Assembly: GCF_036711975.1 (NCBI RefSeq)
Contig: NC_091967.1
Location: 868,001 to 932,000, forward strand
DNA: 64,000 nucleotides
Direction: 5' to 3'
Source of the DNA: Onthophagus taurus
Taxonomy: Eukaryota > Arthropoda > Insecta > Coleoptera > Scarabaeidae
In this document: in pieces, positions 47,301 to 56,782 of the stretch
How the letters are laid out: each line of letters starts with the position of its first letter
Position numbering within the stretch: position 1 is the first letter of the stretch
The notes under the pieces: generated by a model
Told to the model about the DNA's origin: nothing
Seen by the model: only the letters and a program-made list of their open reading frames with translations
Databases searched by the model: none
Program-made: the position numbers and the translations under genes

Positions 47301-50300
47301 AAATACAATCACTTCCGGTTTGAAACGTCAATTTTGACATATTTGTCATCTTCACTCGACATATTTAACTTTAATATTAATGGAAATACAATCACTTCCG
47401 GTTTGAAACGTCAATTTTGACATATTTGTGTCCAAACTTGATGCATTTATCTCAAAAAACCAAAAAGTTCTCTTAATTTTGACATATTTGTCAACTTCAT
47501 AAAAAATCCTTTAAAATGAGTCTAAACTCGACATATTTAACTTTAATATCAATGGAAATACAATCACTTCCGGTTTGAAACGTCAATTTTGACATATTTG
47601 TCATCTTCACTCGACATATTTAACTTTAATATTAATGGAAATACAATCACTTCCGGTTTGAAACGTTAACGTCAATTTTGACATATTTGTGTCCAAACTT
47701 GATGCATTTATCTCAAAAACCCAAAAAGTTCTCTTAATTTTGACATATTTGTCAACTTCATAAAAAATCCTTTAAAATGAGTCCAAACTCGACATATTTA
47801 ACTTTAATATCAATGGAAATACAATCACTTCCGGTTTGAAACGTCAATTTTGACATATTTGTCATCTTCACTCGACATATTTAACTTTAATATTAATGGA
47901 AATACAATCACTTCCGGTTTGAAACGTTAACGTCAATTTTGACATATTTGTGTCCAAACTTGATGCGTTTATCTCAAAAAACCAAAAAGTTCTCTTAATT
48001 TTGACATATTTATCAACTTCATAAAAAATCCTTTAAAATAAATCCAAACTCGACATATTTAACTTTAATATTAATGGAAATACAATCACTTCTTGTTTGA
48101 AACGTCAATTTTGACATATTTGTCATCTTCATTAAAAAACCTTTAAAATGACTCCAAAGATGACGCACTTATCTAAAAAAACAAAAAAGTTAGAATAAAA
48201 AACATTAAACCCTAAGTTAGCAATAATGAAGATAGCAATATAATTTTTAAATATTAATACCAACCTTAATTTTTTATTTTTTTTTAAATATATTTTTGTT
48301 TTTGTGACAAATATTAAGACATTTTATAAAAATTAAGAATTTGTCAAAATGACATTGACATTTCAAACCGGAAGTTGCTTATATCTCGAGTAATATTGGA
48401 ATTAAACGTATCATGTTTGGACTCATTTTAAAGGATTTTTCACGACGATTATGACAAATATGTCAAAATTGACGTTGACGTTCTTAACCGGAAGTTGACC
48501 ATAACTTCATTAATATTGAAGATAAATATGTCGTGTTTGTACTCATTTTAAAGGATTTTTAATGAAGATTACAAATATGTCAAAATTGAGGTTGGCATTT
48601 TAAACTTGAAGTTAGTTATCATATGATAGAAGTTTTATAACTAAAGTTAATCTATTTTTCCGCACTTTCTTTTTATTTTTAACGTGTTTTTTGGGTCATT
48701 TCACATTGATTCAAAAAAATCGTCGATTTTTAAGCCACATGATGATTCTTAAATTTTTCTCAAGTTTTTTAATATTGTTAAAAAAGAGTTTGCTTAAATT
48801 TTAATCTGTAAACTTGTAACACTTCGTCTTTAATTTCATTTTACAACTTTTTAAACTTTAATTTTGTAAATTAGTTTGTAAAATGGATAAGATGAGAGAT
48901 GTTAATCTATTTGTAGAGTCTCTGAAGATGGCCAAGGGCCGAAACTGATTAGACTTAAATTCTATATAAAATAAAAACCAGTTTAGAAGTACAAAATCAA
49001 ACTCTAGATTATTTTGTTCAAAAATTTTTACACGCATCATCATTTTTTCTCTAGTTTTAGTGATTAAATTTATCCTACGACTTACAGAAACACCCTGTAT
49101 GTTCTGTGATAAAAATGAACTCTTCTTTGTAGATTCAAATTACCTATTCAATCATTTATGCATAAATATACAGTTATTACAAGACTATAACTGACGATGT
49201 CAAGGTAAAGGTCGCAAGTTGTGCCGGACATTAATAACAACTTTCAGGCTAAAAACGTGCGTGTTTAAACTGAAATAATGAGCTGCAGGTTATAAGCTTT
49301 TAAAAGATTAAATGAAAGGTTATTATGGTTACGGGTGAAGAATTTCTTTAATTGGCTCATACACATTACCTGATCGAATACAGTCCCGTTTAAGCACAGG
49401 AAGCGGATATCCATCGTCTCGTTGTTTTGTCCGAGCGTACAAACGTGAAACATTTGGCATGCGGCTTCCACATCTGCATAATAACCGCCTACAATCCTCC
49501 AAGCACATGAAAAATTTGTATCAGGGAGATTATCAAAGTCCAAATACTATAAGATAAAAATAAAATTAAAATTAAAATACAGTCAAACATATCTCGTTTC
49601 GATATTAAATTCATAAAATAGAATGTTTCTGCTTTAATTTGAGATATAAGCTGTTTCTTAATATTCCACAAATAATAAAAAAATTCTCGTGACATTTTGT
49701 TATCTAAATCTCAAGGTTTTATTTAAGAAATATTCTATAAATACTGATCCGGGTTTACAGATAGTAACAGAAATCCCCGAACCCGCACCTATTAGTCGTT
49801 AGAAGATTCATCCAATTACCATAGCCGATCTAACTTAAAGGTAATGTCATCGAGAAAGGAATAAGGCAGCATACAAAAGAGACTTCGACCTTGATGGCCT
49901 TGTTTTCAGTGTTGTTGGGTAACCGACGATGTTGTTACAGAAATTGATGTCGAATGAGGTTTTTAATCGGAGGATACCAAATAGTTTAGTTAGTTACGGT
50001 TGGATTGTTGTTGGGGGATTCATTGTTAGAAGTTAATTGCCTCCGTGGATTCGGTACGGTCTGGGTTCTTAGGAAGGTCGAGAAACGAATGGAAATTTTC
50101 TTACGACCCGTTAAAACGTTTTTTTTATTTAATTTTAAGTGTCGGGAACGATTATAATTAGGCTAATCATGCTCGTTCGTTGTAATGCGTCATTTTTAAG
50201 GATGTAGTAGGATTGAAAATAATTAGAGAAATAACGACGTACTACGTTCATCCATTCATTCATTTGTGAATGAGTCATAATACGTGTTTAATATGAACGG

Positions 50301-51383
50301 GAGGGCGGACACAACAATTTCTTTTCTTTCAACGATTGCGAAAATTCCTCACATTTAATGAGGAAATCGAATTCAGTACTTACTTCGAAACAGCTGTAAA
50401 ATAAAATAGCTGAACGCAAAAACTACTTTCCTTTCTAATTACTAACAGTTGACACAAGAATTTAAAGAGGAGTTTCTACATCTTCCAACTTAACACATGT
50501 TCTCAACTACTCAAGGGAGAAGACCACATCATTGGCGGTAATTAATACCTTGAAAACGATTTGGTATTTATTACAAACAATTAACGCGTATCTATTCAAA
50601 CAATCCTTGCGTTTAAACATTTTCTGATAATTAATTAATTAACACCATCGATTTATGGACAACGAGTTCCATAACCATCAAATCATCCTCTTAAAGAATT
50701 TTTTACTAAATACTTTTATGTGTTTATTATTGTGAAATTTTATGATACGGTGGAGTCATCGAAAGGTCGTTTGAGAGGCCAAAATTTCAAGGCCGATTTT
50801 GTCCACAACGATACTGTCACTAAATTCCGTGACATTTTAAGCAGGTATATACAATGGAAAAGACGTGCTGCAATGGTATCAGATCTTTCGGTCGTTCGCA
50901 GAAGGAATTTTACTTGTGGGCGATATAAATTGTTATATGACGACGAATTCTTGTAAGATAATAGCTTTATTTAGAGATGTAATCAAATTTCTTGAAAGTT
51001 TTCTTTTTCAAGGCTTCGATATTTCAATGTCGCTCATTAAAGTTTTCTTGCTCGCAAAACGTAACGGAGTAAACGAACCAAAAATTCCGACCGATTGTTT
51101 CAATTTCTACCAGATTTTTTTTGTTGTTTAAAGAAAGAACACCGCATTCAAACTCGGAAAAATTACCATAAAAGAAAATCTACGCGAAGAAACTTTAACG
51201 ATTTCTTTCACGTGTTTGTTGTTTGTACTGGAAATCGACTTTCATTCGGCCGTGAACAATTACAAAATGTTTCGAATGGCTTTTTATAGTTAAAGATGAG
51301 TTAAAAAATAGTCTGTATACTTACACCGGGTTCAGGTGACACGAACATGAATCCAAGTTCTAGTAGATACAGCCATAACACAA
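41307..51383 (-). CDS. Large two-CBM14 chitin-binding protein (gene 2), 5' exon missing
   Basis: Exons found: 51383-51325 (VLWLYLLELGFMFVS, end of a signal peptide), 49546-49370 and 45107-41307, with GT/AG junctions and introns of 1778 and 4262 bp. The exon with the Met start was not located; it must end in phase 1. Visible protein is 1344 residues. N-terminal CBM14: PDTNFSC, YYADVEAAC, FHVC, FLCLNGT, VC, DC; its six-Cys spacing equals that of gene 1. The middle is Thr/Glu-rich with a Thr run, an RTKR|D furin-type site (44208-44197) and repeated basic RGRNRF/Y-like motifs. The last about 65 residues are a second CBM14 (FNCLDKK, CRLFHYC, FVCDMGTYYD, ending SRC). Likely a secreted matrix protein able to bridge chitin. 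The last exon is one long intact frame. Confidence 0.87.
45108..46287. other. Intron of CPAP gene 2, proximal part
   Basis: No gene or RNA recognised; AT-rich intronic sequence leading to the 261-bp satellite array. Confidence 0.5.
46288..48600. repeat. Satellite array, 261-bp unit, with inverted terminal copies
   Basis: The marker 'taaaatgag(t/c)cc' recurs at 46309, 46481, 46742, 47003, 47257, 47512, 47773 and 48034 (last copy variant): spacings 172, 261, 261, 254, 255, 261 and 261. Each unit holds 'cgacatatttaactttaatat', 'acaatcacttccggtttgaaacg', 'gtcaattttgacatatttgtc' and 'gatgcatttatctcaaaaaacc'. From 48345 to 48600 the same motifs appear in reverse orientation ('ccggaagttg', 'actcattttaaaggattttt', 'aatgaagatta'), mirroring the left end. 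It lies in the large intron of gene 2. Confidence 0.9.
48601..49369. other. Intron of CPAP gene 2, distal part
   Basis: No coding exon seen. It contains one hammerhead-like core (48922-48944, listed separately) and the string 'acaccctgtat' at about 49091, a typical end motif of mariner-type elements in insects. Confidence 0.45.
48922..48944 (+). ncRNA. Hammerhead-like core, solitary
   Basis: CTGAAGA (48922-48928), one base, GGCC stem with a 3-base loop (48930-48940), GAAA (48941-48944). Same layout as the paired cores at 2.1, 12.8/14.2 and 63.7-63.8 kb, but here unpaired. Probably the end of a degraded Penelope-like element. Activity not shown. Confidence 0.45.
49547..51324. other. Intron of CPAP gene 2 between signal and CBM14 exons
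   Basis: A partial copy of the 292-bp repeat ('attaaattcataaaatagaatgttt', about 49600) is present. The rest is unique, with no coding exon recognised. Confidence 0.45.
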
Positions 51384-51688
51384 CTGAAATAGAAAAAGAA
51401 ATTAGATCAAATTCGTTTTATAACGAGGTTGCATAAGATTTTTTTAAATGGCATATTAAAGTATAAGTAATCGTCTTCATGGTACAATGAACATAAAATG
51501 TCAACAAAATTGTAGGCGGTTCACTTTCTATTCATGTCCAAAAACACTCTTGTGCAATACTCAAGTTAACTAAAAATAAACCGAAACGACTCCGTTAAAC
51601 TTTTACCGCCGTTATAACAAATTATTTTAACGCTTGCTTTATTATGTAATAACGAAATTTTTATTATAAACCTTAATTATATATTTTA
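51384..51688. other. Upstream of the signal-peptide exon of gene 2
   Basis: AT-rich; the missing first exon of gene 2 should lie here or further right, but no ATG-to-phase-1 donor could be chosen with confidence. Confidence 0.35.
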
Positions 51689-52951
51689 TATTAAATTCAT
51701 AGATCTTGGGATAACTTCGGTGCAATACAAATCTTACACTATATTGAGTACTTATTGTACTTGACAAAACTTGTCCAGGAAATATACAAGACCCAAATGA
51801 CATCATTTTATGCCAATGTTTTAACAAAAGACTATTGGATATCAGAACATTTCAAAGCAGTTTGCGTGGGGATCCAAAAGTTTCAAAGATGAGTTTCGCA
51901 ATCAAACACACCTCAATTTCACAAGGAAATTTTTATTATAAAACATATGTTTTATATTAAATTCATAAAATAGAATGTTTGAGATACACTGTTGGAAATA
52001 ATTCACGAGCACACCCTGTATAATTTGAACGCGTGTGACTAGCGCAATAAAATTTGGTATGGAAGTAGTACTAAAGTAGTGTAACTTACACTCACATGGA
52101 GAACGGTACAACTCTGCTGGAAGGAGAAACATCAATAGCGAGAGTATCCCACGTGAGCTTCGCGTACCATCGCTACACGACGTGGCATGAAGTCTATAAG
52201 TTACTGTATTGTAACCATGCCACCTCAACTCGTCTCCATAGCTCCTCAACGTTAGCCGAGGAAGCCGGATAACGTAGAAGTCTCCGACCAGTCATGTCCC
52301 AAACATGTTCGATCGGATTCAGATGCGGAAACCGAGCTAGCCATGGAAGCATTCGTATACGGTGCTCTTCCACAAAGTTCTGTACAACAAGCCCGATGTG
52401 CTGTCGTACGTGGTCGTGCATGTATAGCAGACCTGGGAGCCACAACGGACCGTAGCACCTCATCTACGTATCGTTGACCCGTCATGGTCTGCTATACACG
52501 CAGCAGACGTGTACGTACACCATGTGTAATCGCACCCCATACCATAATGCTCGGTTGTCGGTGGATAGGGCGTTCTTGCACACACTGCTCGAGTAGACGA
52601 TCACCACGGCTCCGACGAACTAAAATTCGCGCATCATCAATTCGAATCTTGATTCGTCGATAAACAAAATGTCCCTCTACTCGGCAACCTACTAATGCCT
52701 ATCGTCGACCCACTCGTGACGTATGCTGCGGTGCTCGGGTGTTACTGGAATCAACTGTATCGCACGCGCAGTCCACTATCTACCAAACGCCGCCGTACAG
52801 TTCGCGTAGTGAGTGCGCCTTCCCCTGCCGGTGGCCAAACAGCTCCAAGTTGCCTTGAGGAGGACTCACACGACGCTAAAGCGCTGAGCACAAGAGCGCG
52901 ATCCTCGTGTGCTGGGGTCACGCAGGGCCCTCCCGGCCGCGGCTGGAGGTA

Positions 52952-54460
52952 CAGTTCTGTTCAGATATAATGCGAAAAGAGCCGCTCGTAGAGGCATAAA
53001 ATTGTACTAGAAACGACCTACGTTCACGAGACATTCAATTCGGTTTTACCTGCTCTGTAGTCTTGTAAAAGTTCCGAACAGGCAAGCGGGGTGGTGTGAT
53101 TTATGGCCAAGATGACTGAATCACAAAGAAAACTTAAGAAAATAAATAGGTATAAGCAATCCATTTAGTTTACACAATTCCTGTAGTAAATGAAAATAAT
53201 TACTAATAATTACTGTATTACTTTGGTAATACAGTGGAAGGATAAGTCGAACCTCAAAAGAAATGAAAATGATATATTGATAATAAGTTATATATAAACA
53301 ATACATATATTGAAATATATCGCAAACCATTTTAATGTAATAAAATCAAACAATCAACAATCAATATAATAATATATAATACTCCTATATAAGGTATTAT
53401 TATACATATAAAATATAATAAATATTATAATAATCTAATTGGGGAGAATTTCATACAGTCCATTATACCATCAAATATCAGTATTTTGTATAATATCCAT
53501 CATTCTCTATGCAACATTGCAATCTGGTGGACATCGAATTTACTAATCTTTCGCATACATCCTTGCCGCGAAACAATTCCGACACAACTGTAATGTTGCG
53601 GCGCATATTATCAGAAAGTTGGCATTTTTATTAAACTGTTTTTCCACCAAAGCCCATAGATTTTCGAATGGGTTTAGATCCGGTGACCAAGCTGGCCAGG
53701 GTATTCGCCTAACCTCATTATGATCGTTAAACCAATCATGAACAATTCTTGAAGAATGCACGGGCGAATTGTCTTGGACTATCGTGATGATCCCTTCTGG
53801 ATACAAGGTTCTTACTGATGGTATCAAAACATCCTCCACCACTCGAATGTATTCAATCGAATTAAATCTTCCTTTAATTTCGGTCAGTTCTCCCGGTCCA
53901 TGAATACTCATCCATCCCCAATAACCCAAGGAAATACGTCCACTTCTTGTATTGGGTTGAACATGATTAGCATCATACCGGGTTCCATTCCTTCGCCATA
54001 GTAATTTCTTATGGTCGTCCGACGAACAGAAGATTTTTTCGTCTGTGAAGATGACTGGTTCCCAATTATACTCAAGGTATTTACAGGCAAATCGTAACCG
54101 TGTTGTAGCCAATTGCTCCGTAATTAGGGTTTTTTTACAGCTACCCGGTCATGAATAACTTTTATCTGACGTTTTATTTATAGAAATACTTTATTAGAGG
54201 AACATATAAAAAATCGTGTATTTGTTGTGCTTAAAAATATCAAAAAAGATTTAAAATAAAATAAAATTAACACATTTAAAAAAAGGTGCTCCATTCTTCG
54301 GCCCACTTCCAACTGAGACGGTTTTACCTGGGTTTTACTCTCTTCCTTTAGTCTCAGAAATCGAATTGAATAGAAACAAAAGATGTCTCCGTCTTCTTCC
54401 AGTACCAGCGGCATGTCGGAGCTAACAGCGGCCGATTCGCATTAAATCTGAACAGAGCTG
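52952..54460 (-). mobile_element. Inner Tc1/mariner element within the outer Tc1
   Basis: Inverted ends CAG(T/C)TCTGTTCAGAT(A/T)TAATGCG flanked by TA (52950-52951, 54461-54462); 1509 bp. The transposase frame at 54112-53543 has FTDEKIF, VQDNSPVHSS and SPDLNPFENLWALV; I count 35 residues between the second Asp and the Glu, one more than the usual DD34E. The N-terminal DNA-binding region is not recognisable: 54414-54178 encodes an unrelated 78-codon frame followed by AT-rich sequence. Probably inactive. Confidence 0.85.
53543..54112 (-). CDS. Tc1/mariner transposase, catalytic part only
   Basis: 189 codons covering the DDE core. Conserved pieces: YNWEPVIFTDEKIF (first Asp), WGWMSIHGPGELTEI, IVQDNSPVHSS (second Asp), WPAWSPDLNPFENLW (Glu). 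The frame is open through all three catalytic positions, but upstream similarity (VKKTLITEQLA) is in another frame, so the protein lacks its N-terminal helix-turn-helix domains. DNA binding is expected to be lost. Confidence 0.8.
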   Translation of the reverse strand: MATTRLRFACKYLEYNWEPVIFTDEKIFCSSDDHKKLLWRRNGTRYDANHVQPNTRSGRISLGYWGWMSIHGPGELTEIKGRFNSIEYIRVVEDVLIPSVRTLYPEGIITIVQDNSPVHSSRIVHDWFNDHNEVRRIPWPAWSPDLNPFENLWALVEKQFNKNANFLIICAATLQLCRNCFAARMYAKD

Positions 54461-55340
54461 TACCTATGTCCTACCTCAAACCATTCTCGCCAAGCCCGTT
54501 GCACTGCCGATAACGACCGCTCGAGACGACGCGCAATTTCACGGAACGATACACCCTCAATGTGCATACCCTCAAACATTCCTCGCTTAAGTAACGCGAT
54601 CGCCCATCCATTGCGCATAGAGTACGATAACAATGTGGTCCCTCAGACCACACTAAAAACGACCGGTATTTTCCATCCACTTCGGTCTCCATAGCGACGG
54701 AATGTTCCACTTGGAAGAGCGGCTCAGTCAACAATGCCGCGACGGAACAACTCAAAACTCGATGAATAAACTCGTCTACAGTAAACCTTTGTTGCTCCGC
54801 AAATACCATGGATTTATCTTCACGCGTTCAGATTATATAGGGTGTGCTCGTGAATTATGTCCAACAGTGTATAACCTCACTTGGGATAACTTGGGCACGA
54901 TACAAATCTTACATTATATTGAGTACTTATTGTACTTGACCAAATTTGTCCAGGAAATATACAAATCCTGAATGACATCATTTTATGCCAATGTTTTAAG
55001 AAAAGACTATTGGATATCAGAACGTTTCAAAGCAGTTTGCGTGGGGATCCAAAAGTTTCAAAGATGAGTTTCACATTCAAACAAACCTCAATTTCTATAA
55101 CCTTAATTTATATGTTTTATATTAAATTCATAAAATAGAATGTTTCAGCTTTAATTTGAGATATAACCTCACTTGGGATAACTTGGGCACAATACAAATC
55201 TACAGGATTACACCATATTGAGTACTTATTATACTTGACAAAAGTTGTCCAGCAAATATACAAGTCCTAAATGATATAATTTGCCAATGTTATATGTAAA
55301 GACAATTTGATATCAGAACGTTTCAAAGTAGTTTGCGTGA

Positions 55341-56765
55341 TTCATGATTTCTTCATGAATCATAAACAGTAAATAAAATAGTAAATTTAGAACGAATTTA
55401 GCTAAGTAACTTTTTTTAAACGTTAACTTCAAAGTACCGTTACGTTAAACCTCAACAACCGTTGAGTACTTTCGTGCAAGTCCCACAAGAAAATTTATTA
55501 CAATAATTGTCCTCATATCTTCCTGCTACAGTTGCCGTCGTAAACGCCACATATAGCGGTATAACCATATATCATTTACATAACGGCCACTTTCTTATCT
55601 ACCAACACAGTCGTTGTATTCCGCTCGTTTTTGTACTGGTTCTGGAATAGGTCATGGACTGGACTTAAAACGTTTGGAAATAGGAAACGGCGAATTTTTA
55701 GTTAACTTATTTAAATACTTTTTTTGCAATCGAAAAGTGAATGTAACCAAGAAGTTGTGACCATGAAAGTTTTGTTTTGCAACGAAAATTAATTTTATTC
55801 GAGCTATTTGACAATTCCAAGTATTTATCTTGTTTCAAAATTGCATTGAAAATGGTTATAATAAATTATGATTTTGCAAGGGTAATTCATTTACATTATG
55901 GATTATATTTTAAAAAATCTCTCACGTTCTCTTCTATAACTTTTATAATTATAGACTTATTGTAGTCTTAATTAATTTTAAAAGAATGTAGCAGTACTAA
56001 TTAATTCATTTCTTCATTAGTAAGTTTAGTGGTTAACTCCTTTTTTATAAGAGAAAGCTAATATTAAATGCAAAATTTTATAAATTTAAAAGGAGAAGAA
56101 AAATATGTGGTTACACCCGCATACACGAAGACGTAATCATTTCACTTTTACCGACCTCCAAATACGAGGACGGTCGTTTGCAGATCTTTCAATTCAAAAC
56201 CTAATAATCTGTTCTGGCCGCGCTCGAATTTCAACATCTATTAAATGGTTGCCAATTTAATTGGGTCTCTTAATTGGAACTGATCGTGCCGCGAACTAAA
56301 TCGTTATAATAGTTCTAACAGCCGATTAATAGCCCGTAATATTCCAAAGCTATGTTCGAATTACATAAATCTTGTTACCTACATTACACGTTATTATTTG
56401 TGTGTTGTTTAAATTGACCGTGTTGATTCGAACACATAACAATTTATTATAATTGCATTACACCGAATTATCTCTTTTTTATCTACGTGTCTATTATGTA
56501 AGAAATCATTAAACAATTTGTTATAATGAGCGGTAAAAGTGGTTTGAATTTAACTCTAATTCAGGTATTATATGATAACAAGATGTAGCGTAATTTATTA
56601 TCTTGTAATCAGATTAATACCTACATTGGAGGCTCACAATCCCGAAACTAGAACTAACACTAAACCTAGAACTAGAAACACGCGTCTCTCGAAAATCTAC
56701 ATATTGTAATAAAATCTGTGTTTCCGAAGAAACAAAAAAGACTAATTAAATTTAAGATCTTTAGT
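55341..56765. other. Intergenic, no gene recognised
   Basis: AT-rich sequence without a supported gene. A copy of the dispersed 'aactagaactaacactaaacctag' repeat lies at about 56645-56690, and the 5' target duplicate of the next LINE copy is at 56766-56782. Confidence 0.45.
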
Positions 56766-56782
56766 ATTATAGATTAGGCTAA

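Larger units (their letters stand above)
51987..54869 (-). mobile_element. Outer Tc1-like element, interrupted
   Basis: TA (51985-51986, 54870-54871) and about 50-bp inverted ends starting CACTGTTGGA bound it. On the minus strand, from the right: helix-turn-helix (GVSFREIARRLERSLSAVQRAW, part of 54633-54442), then after the inner element the second HTH part (TTRTVRRRLVDSGLR), the first catalytic region near 52650, VQERPIHRQPSIMVWGAI, and the DDE end PHLNPIEHVWD (about 52290). Frameshifts and stops make it inactive. Without the inner element its length is about 1.37 kb, normal for Tc1. Confidence 0.88.
51689..55340. repeat. 292-bp tandem repeat, three copies split by Tc1
   Basis: The units run 'ttgggataacttgggcac', 'attgagtacttattgtacttgac', 'tatcagaacgtttcaaagcagtttgcgtg' and 'ttaaattcataaaatagaatgttt'. 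Copies: about 51689-51986, 54870-55160 and 55161-55340 (partial); start-to-start spacing of the last two is 292 bases (54881 to 55173). The Tc1 insertion at 51987 lies at a TA in 'gagatataacc', a sequence intact in the third copy. Confidence 0.8.

Noticed and set aside
49265..49369. Continuation of the CBM14 exon of gene 2 past FDQ
   Set aside because: A GT donor lies directly after FDQ, and the exon at 45107 supplies the two missing cysteines at the same spacing as gene 1.
52695..52970. 91-codon plus-strand frame rich in Arg/Ser
   Set aside because: It is the complement of the outer Tc1 transposase region on the minus strand.
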